A stretch of 64,000 bases of DNA from Verrucomicrobiota bacterium. GTDB lineage: Bacteria > Verrucomicrobiota > Verrucomicrobiia > Verrucomicrobiales > Akkermansiaceae. Of the stretch, positions 36,402 through 44,627 are shown piece by piece. The stretch is from NCBI GenBank assembly GCA_004294095.1, contig RDZR01000025.1, positions 1 through 64,000 of the forward strand, written 5' to 3'. The position numbers and the translations under genes are program-made. The notes under the pieces were generated by a model. The model was given only the letters and a program-made list of their open reading frames with translations, had not been told where the DNA came from and did no database searches. Numbering within the stretch: the stretch's first letter is position 1; every line of letters starts with the position of its first letter.

Positions 36402-37121
36402 TTACTTCTCATGGCAGCACGATGGTAACTCCGGAGCCGCCTTCTCGATCTGCGCCGACGCATTCCAAATTGGCAGCGTATCGTGCAATCTCCACATCAT
36501 TACTAGAGCCGCAGTAATTGCTAAGCCTCGTTGCAAGCGAGCCATATTCCACGGTTTGAGTTTTGCGCGGAAGCGGTGAAGTTGGATTTGCGCGAGCCAT
36601 AACAACGGCACTGTCCCAAGGCCAAATGCGAGGGCAAATTCCGCGCCACGCACCGCGCTGCCGCTGAAGAGACTGATGCCAAATAGTCCATAAAGCGGAC
36701 CGCATGGAAGCAACGGCGTGAACAATCCAAGAGCCAGCCCGCTGCGGATGGGCGACATATTTCGGGTGCGCATGCGCAGCTTGGTGGCAATGCGCAGCAA
36801 CGCCAATGGCCGCGGCAATCGTTTTTCCAAACCCAAGCCAAATAGCAAAAACAATCCTGCGAGCAGCCATGGCAATAACACGCCGCTTGAGTGAAAGAAC
36901 GATTGCAACGGCTGCTGGCCGAGTGCGCCACATAGACCGCCAATCACCATGTAAGAGCTGAGCCTCGCGATGTGATAGACCGTCATTCCTATGCTGCGCT
37001 CGCTATCCGTTGCAGACATCGTTGATAGCCCACACGCAATCGGGCCGCACATGCCCACGCAATGCACGCTGGTAATCATCCCAGCTATCAGTGCTCCCAT
37101 CGTCGTGTGAATTTCTTGCAT
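36402..37121 (-). CDS. TauE/SafE-like (DsbD_2) membrane protein of cbb3 cluster
   Basis: 239-aa membrane protein with six or more spans and the hallmark SVHCVGMCGPIACGLS at residues about 18-33, typical of the sulfite-exporter TauE/SafE or DsbD_2 proteins found in cco gene clusters, where they are linked to copper or heme handling. The second half has GLALGLFTPLLPCGPLYGLFGISL and GTVPLLWLAQ. The C terminus ends in PSCCHEK, a possible metal site. It lies between the 42-residue gene and ccoI. Confidence 0.82.
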   Translation of the reverse strand: MQEIHTTMGALIAGMITSVHCVGMCGPIACGLSTMSATDSERSIGMTVYHIARLSSYMVIGGLCGALGQQPLQSFFHSSGVLLPWLLAGLFLLFGLGLEKRLPRPLALLRIATKLRMRTRNMSPIRSGLALGLFTPLLPCGPLYGLFGISLFSGSAVRGAEFALAFGLGTVPLLWLAQIQLHRFRAKLKPWNMARLQRGLAITAALVMMWRLHDTLPIWNASAQIEKAAPELPSCCHEK

Positions 37122-37127
37122 CGGATG

Positions 37128-37256
37128 TTAGGGCTTTTGGCTTGATGAAACTGGAACCGTCTCAGGCGCGTTGCGAACGGCGATGACGATCAGGCACGTC
37201 CATGCTGTGACTAACAGAATGAATGCAAGACTGACAAATATCCAAAGGCGTTTCAT
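37128..37256 (-). CDS. 42-aa single-span protein between ccoG and TauE-like gene
   Basis: Not in the ORF track. The minus strand encodes MKRLWIFVSLAFILLVTAWT followed by CLIVIAVRNAPETVPVSSSQKP. It has one membrane helix (about residues 4-27), a positive N terminus and a short Pro/Ser tail. Its ATG overlaps the ccoG stop (ATGA at 37253-37256) and its stop is 6 nt before the TauE-like start, so it is part of the operon. It takes the place where FixH/CcoH normally lies and could be a minimal replacement; that is inference. Confidence 0.68.
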   Translation of the reverse strand: MKRLWIFVSLAFILLVTAWTCLIVIAVRNAPETVPVSSSQKP

Positions 37257-38680
37257 GGAGTGGGTGGTTCGCGATGGATCGCATTCGGATTCGGACCTAA
37301 AAATTTCGTTTCTTGAATCACCGTGGCATTGCCCGGCTGACCATGAATTTCGATCTCTAACATTACCGGCCCGGTGTAGGCATCGAGTGGAACGACGACG
37401 ACGACTGGCCGCGCAATTTCTTTGAGTGCTTCTAACACAAATGTTTGGCCACTGCCGGTGATTTCATAACCCACAGGTGCATCCTTCAGCTTGATCTCAA
37501 AATTCATTGGCTGATTGCGTTTGTTGAATACCCGCAGTTGGTAGTGATTGCGAATCACCGCTGGGTCTTGGAAAAATGATGGACCACGCATGCGCGAAAT
37601 TTCCGCCGTGATTGGCTTAGCGCGGAAAAATGCCGTGAGGCTAAGCACCGTCAACCCGAGCAGACCTAACAGAAAATACGCATAGAGCCTCGGCCTTAAA
37701 ATGCGGCGCTTCTGTCCGGCGAGACCACGCATCGAATCGTATCGCACCAGGCCAGTCGGACGATCCAGCTTGGTCATGATTTCATCGCAAGCATCGATGC
37801 AGGCGGAGCAACCGATGCATTCCAATTGCAGGCCGTTGCGAATGTCGATGCCAGTCGGGCAGACATTCACACATCGCATGCAATCGATGCAATGCCCCGC
37901 AGTCAGATCCGTGGCTTTACCACGCGGCTCACCTCGCGCTTCATCGTAGCCGATGATGATCGTATCGTCATCTGTTAGAGCGGATTGCAAACGTCCGTAA
38001 GGACACATCAAAATACAAAATTGCTCCCGAAAATGGGCGAAACAAAAATACAATGCCGCAGTCAGCAAAAAGACCGAAGTGAAGGCTGTTAGATGATCGA
38101 ATGGCCCAGCTTGCATGAAAGAATACAGCCGTGGGATGGATACGAAATAGGACAGAAAAACGTGGGCGATCAGCGCTGCGAGTATCAGATAGATTCCTTC
38201 ACGGATCGATACCTTGAGTATTTTCCGCGGACTCCACGGAGCGGCTGCCAGTTTGCGCCGCGCGGGTGCATCCCCATCTAGCCAACGCTCGACGACGCGG
38301 AAGACATGCTCTAAAAAAACCGTGTAGGGACAGGCCCAGCCGCACCAAATCCGGCCTAACACGGCAGTCACCACAAACAATAAAAAACCAAGCCCGCTGA
38401 TGGCGAAGAACATCACCCACAAATCTTGAGGCACCAAAGTCAGCCCAAAGATGTGGAAGCGGCGCATTTCCACATCGAGAAAAATGGCCGGTGCGCCATT
38501 GATCTGGATCCATGGCATGGCCACGTAAACGACAATGAGCAGAATAGCGACGATCCGCCGCCATGTGGTAAAACGCCCATGCACATCGGCAGGGTGCAGA
38601 ATGAAATGCGAACCATCTGGATTGATCGTTGTAACACTATCCAGATTCGGTTTGCGTGATTTAGGGGTTGGCAGGGGCAT
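37253..38680 (-). CDS. ccoG: Cytochrome c oxidase accessory protein CcoG/FixG
   Basis: 475-aa membrane ferredoxin-like protein that reduces copper for cbb3 oxidase assembly. It has several N-terminal spans, an early NapH-like GRIWCGWACPYTVFLEHVFR and FREQFCILMCPYGRLQSAL, then two 4Fe-4S motifs CIDCMRCVNVCPTGIDI and CIGCSACIDACDEIM (about 265-310), and a C-terminal Ig-like domain (IG_FixG) with GSGQTFVLEALKEIARPVVVVVPLDAY. Length and order are standard. The 5' end overlaps ccoP by 20 nt. Confidence 0.95.
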   Translation of the reverse strand: MPLPTPKSRKPNLDSVTTINPDGSHFILHPADVHGRFTTWRRIVAILLIVVYVAMPWIQINGAPAIFLDVEMRRFHIFGLTLVPQDLWVMFFAISGLGFLLFVVTAVLGRIWCGWACPYTVFLEHVFRVVERWLDGDAPARRKLAAAPWSPRKILKVSIREGIYLILAALIAHVFLSYFVSIPRLYSFMQAGPFDHLTAFTSVFLLTAALYFCFAHFREQFCILMCPYGRLQSALTDDDTIIIGYDEARGEPRGKATDLTAGHCIDCMRCVNVCPTGIDIRNGLQLECIGCSACIDACDEIMTKLDRPTGLVRYDSMRGLAGQKRRILRPRLYAYFLLGLLGLTVLSLTAFFRAKPITAEISRMRGPSFFQDPAVIRNHYQLRVFNKRNQPMNFEIKLKDAPVGYEITGSGQTFVLEALKEIARPVVVVVPLDAYTGPVMLEIEIHGQPGNATVIQETKFLGPNPNAIHREPPTP

Positions 38681-39353
38681 CTCCAGTTGAAACTACGAAA
38701 TCCTTAGTATTTTCGCTGATGAGATATGCGACGACCTCGACGATTTTGAGTGGCGGCATTTTTTGCCCCCATGCTTCCATGCGTGCGCCATTGTGGCCCG
38801 GATTGTCTGCCGGAGTTCCGTCATTGATGAGTTGAAATTGACGCAAGGCGGATGCGCCATATTTCCACTGTCCATCATTGAGCGGCAAGCCGGGCAATGG
38901 GATGCTTTGCCCACCGGCGAGCACCATTTTCGCGGATCGATCTTGGGCATGGCAGGCGGAGCAATTTGCCAAATACGTTTCTTTGCCATTGGCCACCGCA
39001 GCGGGATCTTTCGCCCACTGGTTGATGAGTGCGTCGTCGTCTAACTTCGCAAGCATTTCATCGAGTGCTTTGCTTTTGGCTTTTTCGATGAGTGCCATCT
39101 GCGAATTGATTTTTTCCTCATCCGATTTCATGAATCCTAACTGATAGTAGCCAATCCAGAGGAGTGGGAAAAAAAGCAGCGTTGCGAAAAAGATCGCCAG
39201 CCACCAATTTGGCAGCATTTGATCGTATTCTTGAATGCCATCATATTCATGGGGGCGAATCACAATTTCGCCTTCGCGGCTTGCATATTCAGCACGCCGT
39301 GGCTCGGGAGTCGTATTGTTTAGTGGAGTGGACATTGGTTTTTTTAAGTTCAC
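38661..39353 (-). CDS. ccoP: cbb3 oxidase subunit CcoP, monoheme
   Basis: 230 aa. N-terminal part with the CcoP-specific EYDQMLPNWWLAIFFATLLFFPLLWIGYY span (about 43-71), a charged helical linker, and one cytochrome c domain with CSACH (about residue 131-135) and a distal Met region (GQKMPPLKIVEVVAYL). Classic CcoP has two c-type domains; here only one is present. The start is GTG 39353, overlapping the ccoQ stop (GTGA); an ATG six codons in is the alternative. Confidence 0.9.
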   Translation of the reverse strand: MNLKKPMSTPLNNTTPEPRRAEYASREGEIVIRPHEYDGIQEYDQMLPNWWLAIFFATLLFFPLLWIGYYQLGFMKSDEEKINSQMALIEKAKSKALDEMLAKLDDDALINQWAKDPAAVANGKETYLANCSACHAQDRSAKMVLAGGQSIPLPGLPLNDGQWKYGASALRQFQLINDGTPADNPGHNGARMEAWGQKMPPLKIVEVVAYLISENTKDFVVSTGDAPANP

Positions 39354-39511
39354 TTTGGCTCGTCAAAGGGAATCTGTGCCAGCTCTTCACGCTGGCTTTT
39401 GCTCATCCGGATTGAGCGAATCGTCACATACATGAAGACAGACGCGGTAAAAGCGAATGCGAGGATGGGCATCACGAGTGTCCAATGATCGAGCACGAGT
39501 CGTTTAAACAT
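39350..39511 (-). CDS. ccoQ: cbb3 oxidase CcoQ-like small subunit, 53 aa
   Basis: Below the track's length cut. It reads MFKRLVLDHWTLVMPILAFA then FTASVFMYVTIRSIRMSKSQ and ends REELAQIPFDEPK. One membrane span (about 12-32) followed by a basic then acidic tail with the CcoQ-type ending A-x-IP-x-DE. It lies between ccoNO (11 nt) and ccoP (4-nt overlap), which is the normal ccoQ place. CcoQ stabilises the oxidase complex. Confidence 0.87.
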   Translation of the reverse strand: MFKRLVLDHWTLVMPILAFAFTASVFMYVTIRSIRMSKSQREELAQIPFDEPK

Positions 39512-39522
39512 ATCGTTGGCTG

Positions 39523-42024
39523 TTAGTTTTGAGTATTTTTATCCGGCGCAGCGCGGAATTGAGTGCGGTGGCTATCAGGATCTAACCATTTGACGGGCCT
39601 TTTGCCGTCGCTTTCAACGACGTCGTATGTCCCGACTTTTTGCATGTAGGAGATCAGAGCGATGACTTGGCTTTCTGCTAGATGGTTGCGCAATTGATCG
39701 TCGCTCAACTTCGCTTGATCGGGCAAGAAGGCGCCTGCTTTGACCAAAGATGAAGCAATTTCCATCCCTTGATCACGAGCGCTCTGCTCGATTTCATCGC
39801 GAGATAAGGCAGGCCATGGCACACCGAGCGTGCGCTGAGCGGCGATTTTTTGCGGCAGTGATTTGAAGTCCGTTTTCGCATCAAACAGCCATGGATATGG
39901 AGGCATGTTCGAGCCTGGAGAAGTCTGGCGCGGATCCATGAAATGGTTGAAATGCCAGAGGTTATCACGTTTTCCGATGCGCATTTGTTTGGCCTCGGCG
40001 GCGAGTATGCCACCCTCGCGAGCAAGATCCGGGCCCGTGCGTTTCGAGCCCCATTGATAAGGATGATCGTAAATGGATTCGCCAAGACGGCTGTATCCTT
40101 GATCCGGCAATGGTCCGTAGCGCATGACATCAGGCACCAAGGTCCGGATCATCTGTGAATGGCAGTTGTAACAGCCTTCCGAGATGTAGAGATCACGCCC
40201 TGCTAATTCTAACGGAGTGTAGAGCGTTTGAACTCTTTCTTCCACTTGGCTGGCTTTGTTGACCAACAGCGAGGGAATGATTTGCACCGCTCCACCGATC
40301 GCGGCTGCTAGAAAAATTAGCACGGTAAACGGCAGGTAATTGTCGATCAGGCGGTTGAAAAAATCCGACCATTGAGTGGAATTTTTCTTAAACAATTTCA
40401 CCGAACGATAAACTAACAGAAGCGTAACCAATAGAGCTGCTTTGTCCGCATGGGTCGGCAGGAAAAACCACAAAATCATGAAGCAAAGCGCAGCGATCGC
40501 GTGGCACACCGGATCGTTGATGAAGGCCTCGCGCAAGGTCATGCGGTCTTTGTTTTTCAGAATCATCACTTCCACTTGCATCGGCTCTGCGATGCCTCGC
40601 CGCGCGGTCATGAAGATGTTAATCGCGCACAAAATAAATCCTAACAGATAGAGCCCACCGCCGAATGAACGCAGCATGTAGGGCACGTGAATCGTTTGTA
40701 AGGTTTCAACAAATTCATACTTAAGCGTTGCTCCGTCTGGGTTGGTTTGGCTGAGCATTAAGCCTTGGGTGATGCCAGCGACCCACATGGCGGCGGTGTA
40801 GAGCAAGATGCCCACGAGGCCTAACCAGAAGTGCATATTCGCAAGGGATGTGGACCACAATTTGCCTTTCCACAATCGCGGGGCTAGCCAGTAGAACATG
40901 CCTGCTGCCATGAATCCATTCCAGCCCAAAGCACCCGAGTGCACGTGCCCCACCGTCCAATCGGTATAGTGCGAAAGTGCATTGACCGCGCGGATGGAGA
41001 GCAGCGGCCCCTCAAATGTGGCCATCCCGTAAAACGTCACCGCGGCGGCGAAAAATTTGAGCACCGGATCCGTGCGAAGTTTATCCCAAGCACCGCGCAA
41101 GGTGAGCAATCCATTGAGCATGCCCGCCCATGAAGGAGCCCACAACATCAGCGAGAATAACATGCCAAGATACTGCATCCACTTCGGCAGCGCGGTGTTA
41201 AGCAAATGATGCGGGCCAGCCCAAATGTAGATGAAAACCAAGGCCCAAAAGTGGATGATCGATAAGCGATACGAATACACCGGACGCTCCGCTGCTTTCG
41301 GCACGAAATAATACATGATGCCGAGAATTGGTGTTGTTAGAAAAAAGGCCACCGCGTTGTGCCCATACCACCACTGCACCAGGCCGTCTTGCACGCCTCC
41401 GAAAATCGGATAGGAATGCACCAGTGACGTTGGCAGCGAAAGGTGGTTGACGATGTAAAGCATCGCGATGGTCACAATCGTTGCGATGTAGAACCACAGT
41501 GAAACGTAGAGTGAGCGCTCGTTGCGCTTGATCAAGGTCCAGAAAAAATTCACGCCAAAGACCACCCACATCAGCACCACGGCGATGTTCAATGGCCAGA
41601 TGAGTTCGGCGTATTCTTTGCCACGCGTCAGGCCTGCGGGCAAGGTGAGCGCGGCCCCAAGAATGATCGATTGCCAGCCCCAAAAATGCAGGCGAGAGAG
41701 GAAATCCGAGGCCATGCGCGCTTTGCACAGCCGCTGCGTCGAGTAATAAACTCCTGCAAACATCATGTTGCCCACAAAAGCAAAAATCACCGCGTTGGTG
41801 TGCAGTGGGCGGATGCGTCCAAAAGTGATGTAAGATAACCCTTCGGCCTTAAATAATCCAAAGGAAATGGCTTCGAGAAATTTCCCGTTCATCTGCCACC
41901 ACGAGAGCTGTGTCGCGGCGAGCAGACCGACGAGCATGCCGATCACACCCCAAAAAATCGAGGCGCTCATAAAGTGCCGCACACTGCGGTCGTCGTAGGT
42001 GATGGTGGTTTTTTCAGGTGTCAT
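39523..42024 (-). CDS. ccoNO: Fused cbb3 oxidase subunits I and II (CcoN-CcoO)
   Basis: 833-aa fusion of the catalytic heme-copper subunit and the monoheme cytochrome subunit of the high-affinity C-type oxidase. CcoN part (about 1-480) has about 12 spans, with RPLHTNAVIFAFVGNMMFAG, QWWYGHNAVAFFLTTPILG, GPHHLLNTALPKW and HYTDWTVGHVHSGALGWNG containing the heme and CuB histidines. A linker with two to three spans follows. The CcoO part has YISEGCYNCHSQMIRTL (CxxCH at about 620) and the distal Met region NMPPYPWLF. Such fusions are known in some phyla. It follows ccoS by 19 nt. Confidence 0.95.
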   Translation of the reverse strand: MTPEKTTITYDDRSVRHFMSASIFWGVIGMLVGLLAATQLSWWQMNGKFLEAISFGLFKAEGLSYITFGRIRPLHTNAVIFAFVGNMMFAGVYYSTQRLCKARMASDFLSRLHFWGWQSIILGAALTLPAGLTRGKEYAELIWPLNIAVVLMWVVFGVNFFWTLIKRNERSLYVSLWFYIATIVTIAMLYIVNHLSLPTSLVHSYPIFGGVQDGLVQWWYGHNAVAFFLTTPILGIMYYFVPKAAERPVYSYRLSIIHFWALVFIYIWAGPHHLLNTALPKWMQYLGMLFSLMLWAPSWAGMLNGLLTLRGAWDKLRTDPVLKFFAAAVTFYGMATFEGPLLSIRAVNALSHYTDWTVGHVHSGALGWNGFMAAGMFYWLAPRLWKGKLWSTSLANMHFWLGLVGILLYTAAMWVAGITQGLMLSQTNPDGATLKYEFVETLQTIHVPYMLRSFGGGLYLLGFILCAINIFMTARRGIAEPMQVEVMILKNKDRMTLREAFINDPVCHAIAALCFMILWFFLPTHADKAALLVTLLLVYRSVKLFKKNSTQWSDFFNRLIDNYLPFTVLIFLAAAIGGAVQIIPSLLVNKASQVEERVQTLYTPLELAGRDLYISEGCYNCHSQMIRTLVPDVMRYGPLPDQGYSRLGESIYDHPYQWGSKRTGPDLAREGGILAAEAKQMRIGKRDNLWHFNHFMDPRQTSPGSNMPPYPWLFDAKTDFKSLPQKIAAQRTLGVPWPALSRDEIEQSARDQGMEIASSLVKAGAFLPDQAKLSDDQLRNHLAESQVIALISYMQKVGTYDVVESDGKRPVKWLDPDSHRTQFRAAPDKNTQN

Positions 42025-42043
42025 GCGAAGGGTGCGCCAATGG

Positions 42044-42223
42044 TTAGATTTTGTTAGATTTTGCGGAATCTGGTGTTTCTATTTTTGGTTGATCATCCAA
42101 GGGGATCAGAGAATCGCGCTCCATGCTACGGTGCCGCCAGACCCAGCCTTCAAAGCCGAAGCAAACGATGAAAATTCCTGCTAAACAGGAACTTATGAGA
42201 ATGGTGAGTGCGATTACTTCCAC
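42044..42223 (-). CDS. ccoS: cbb3 oxidase assembly protein CcoS, 59 aa
   Basis: Not in the ORF track. From a GTG at 42223 it reads VEVIALTILISSCLAGIFIV, CFGFEGWVWRHRSMERDSLI and PLDDQPKIETPDSAKSNKI. One N-terminal span followed by an acidic tail with the CcoS-type D-x-L...DD block. CcoS is needed for heme and copper insertion into CcoN. It is the first gene of the leftward cco run. Its last codons contain two copies of the TCTAAC word, one of them forming the stop. Confidence 0.82.
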   Translation of the reverse strand: MEVIALTILISSCLAGIFIVCFGFEGWVWRHRSMERDSLIPLDDQPKIETPDSAKSNKI

Positions 42224-42422
42224 GCCGCGATCGAATCAAAGTTCAGCGAGATGTGCTCCGCGCTGCTTGCTTTAGATTGAGCAAATCTTGCGTAACTCTG
42301 GCATTGGTCTTCTCATCACAAACAATCGAGCTTCTCCGACAAACCTATCCATCCGGATGATTGCCACTTTTCAAATTGCAAGAGATTCAGCCAATTCCTA
42401 GGGTTTCCTCACTTGTCATAAA

Positions 42423-44627
42423 ATGAGCCCATCTATTTTAGTCCTTAGTCTGTTGCTTTTTCTCGCCGCCATGGGTCTCGCGCACGAGCCACAGGTTCCC
42501 GTCGTGCCGCCTGCGGACATTCCGCTCATTCAACCGGCGATGCCAGGCAGTGAGGCATTTGCTCGCGAGTTTTCTCAACATTGGCAGGGTCTCGTTGCCA
42601 GCGAGCAGATGGAATCGCTGCGAAAACTCAGCGATCATTTGTCATGGCTCGATCGGGTAAACCAGCAGCCCATCGCCGGACTCGGCATCCGCGAAACCGC
42701 TTGGCTGCGCTGGCGCGTGGACCAAGAATTGCTCTCGCTGATCGAAAAAGTCCCCAATTTAATCACACTCGATTTCCGCCAAACGACTTATCTCGAGACG
42801 CCGACCATCGACTTAAATCCGCAGTTTGGCTTCATGGTCGTTAAAGTCCTGCGTGGCGAGGGGCCCAGCACCTTCATCACCCATCACGCAGACCTCACCA
42901 CCGAGCGCAATCCAGCAGATCTTCAAATCAATCTAAATCCACTCGGCACCACCTACGTGTTTCTCCAACTCAGCGATGTGCCGATGGGCGATCCTTCTCT
43001 GGTGCGCTTCATTTTTAGAGAATTGCAAACCACTCAACCTAGCTGGATCTGGGATTTCCGCTTCAAATCCCCTCCTCATGGCAATTTATCGGTTCAAATT
43101 CAGGATGAATCCGGTCAACCGGTATCTTGCATGCTTAGGCTCACCGCCAAGCCGAGCGGCAGAGTCTTTGAGCCAGCAGGTGCCGCCGATTTGAGGCCGC
43201 TAATGAATGAAATCACCAACTACACCATCTATGGTCCCGGCCGTGGTTACACGATGTATGTGCCGGAACCATGGCGTGGGGTGTATTGGATCGTTCCCCG
43301 CGGATTTGAGATGGCCCTGCCAGCCGGTGAATGGGAAATTCACGTCTGGCGCGGCCTCGAAACTGCGCCGATCAAGCAGACGATTACCGTCGAGCCGAAC
43401 CAATGGACGCGCACCACGCTGGTTTCCAAACGCTGGACCGATATGGGGAAAAAAGGCTGGTATGCAGGCGATGACCACGTGCATTGCCAAGTGATGAGCC
43501 ATGACGATGCAGAGCAATTGATGGCCTGGACCAAGGCAGCGGATTTGGCGGTGTGCAATGTTCTCGAAATGGGCGATGAAGTGCGAAATTGGTATCTCCA
43601 GCGCGGTTTTGGTCCTGAATTTCGCGTCAATTCTGGCAACCACTGGATTGTGCCCGGCCAAGAAGACCCGCGCAGCATCCTCGGCCACGCCATCGGGCTC
43701 AACCTGAAAACTCGCGTCCGCCACACGGAGCGCTATCTCAATCACCGCCTCGTCGCCGAAGAAATACGCGAACAAGGCGCGCTCTACGGCCACACCCACG
43801 TCGGTGCCAAAGCGCTCTTCGTCGAACGCCAAATGGCCCTCTACACGCCTTTTGGCATCGTCGATTTTAACAGCGTGATGCAAGCCGCACTCAATACCGA
43901 TCTGATGTATCTTTACTTAAATCTGGGCTACCCAATGACCGCCAGCGCCGGCACTGATACTCCCTACGGCGGCACCGTCGGCGCCGTGCGGATTTATGCT
44001 TACTCCGGAGCCAATAAAAATTTTATACCGGACGATTGGTTTGATGCGGTTAAACGAGGCCGCACATTTGTCACGACTGGGCCGATGATCGAGTTTACCG
44101 CCGATGGAGCGATGCCCGGGGATACGGTGAAATTGGAAAACAACCAGCCCGTCCGCGCCCGAATCGCTGCCAGCGGCCTCGTTGGGAAATCCTCACCCAA
44201 GCAGGTGCGGCTGATATTCAATGGACGTGTGATTAAAGAATTGAGCCCGCAGGCAGCACAACAGGAAGTCATCTTAGAGCACGAATTGATCGCTGAATAT
44301 GGCGGCTGGCTCGCGGCCTATGTGCAAGGTGAAGACGGCTCGGAAGCGCACACCACTCCGATTTATTTGCAAAGAGCAGGCTTCCGCCGATGGGATTTTG
44401 AAAAAGTGCCGGCCTTGCTCAAAATCCAAGAGGCCACGCTCACCGACATCGAGGTGATGGTATCGAAATCTTTGCAAGCCGGGGACGCGACATCGATCGA
44501 TCACACGCTGCGCTCGGTGATTGTTGGTTCCAAAGTTTTGTTGCAGCAAGTGGCTGAAGCGCGCGCAAAATATCAAGAACTGGCGGAAATTTATCAAAAA
44601 GAACTTAACTTGAGGCAGCGGCCATGA
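42423..44627 (+). CDS. CehA/McbA family PHP-type metallohydrolase, secreted
   Basis: 734-aa exported protein (signal peptide to about LAHEP). The N-terminal 340 residues are a beta-rich region of unknown role. The PHP/CehA domain starts at GWYAGDDHVHCQVMSHDDAEQL (about 345-365), continues with ALYGHTHVGAKALF (about 456) and ASAGTDTPYGGTVGAVRIY (about 508), giving the His/Asp metal ligands, and ends with a beta domain typical of CehA/McbA. Relatives hydrolyse carbamates or phosphoesters, but most are uncharacterised. Its stop overlaps the sensor kinase start (ATGA, 44624). It contains no GTTAGA/TCTAAC word. Confidence 0.82.
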   Translation: MSPSILVLSLLLFLAAMGLAHEPQVPVVPPADIPLIQPAMPGSEAFAREFSQHWQGLVASEQMESLRKLSDHLSWLDRVNQQPIAGLGIRETAWLRWRVDQELLSLIEKVPNLITLDFRQTTYLETPTIDLNPQFGFMVVKVLRGEGPSTFITHHADLTTERNPADLQINLNPLGTTYVFLQLSDVPMGDPSLVRFIFRELQTTQPSWIWDFRFKSPPHGNLSVQIQDESGQPVSCMLRLTAKPSGRVFEPAGAADLRPLMNEITNYTIYGPGRGYTMYVPEPWRGVYWIVPRGFEMALPAGEWEIHVWRGLETAPIKQTITVEPNQWTRTTLVSKRWTDMGKKGWYAGDDHVHCQVMSHDDAEQLMAWTKAADLAVCNVLEMGDEVRNWYLQRGFGPEFRVNSGNHWIVPGQEDPRSILGHAIGLNLKTRVRHTERYLNHRLVAEEIREQGALYGHTHVGAKALFVERQMALYTPFGIVDFNSVMQAALNTDLMYLYLNLGYPMTASAGTDTPYGGTVGAVRIYAYSGANKNFIPDDWFDAVKRGRTFVTTGPMIEFTADGAMPGDTVKLENNQPVRARIAASGLVGKSSPKQVRLIFNGRVIKELSPQAAQQEVILEHELIAEYGGWLAAYVQGEDGSEAHTTPIYLQRAGFRRWDFEKVPALLKIQEATLTDIEVMVSKSLQAGDATSIDHTLRSVIVGSKVLLQQVAEARAKYQELAEIYQKELNLRQRP

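Noticed and set aside
42224-42422. FNR-like site (ATTGAGCAAATC) in the cco / CehA control region
   Set aside because: Only one half resembles TTGAT-N4-ATCAA; too weak to call without comparison to other cco promoters.
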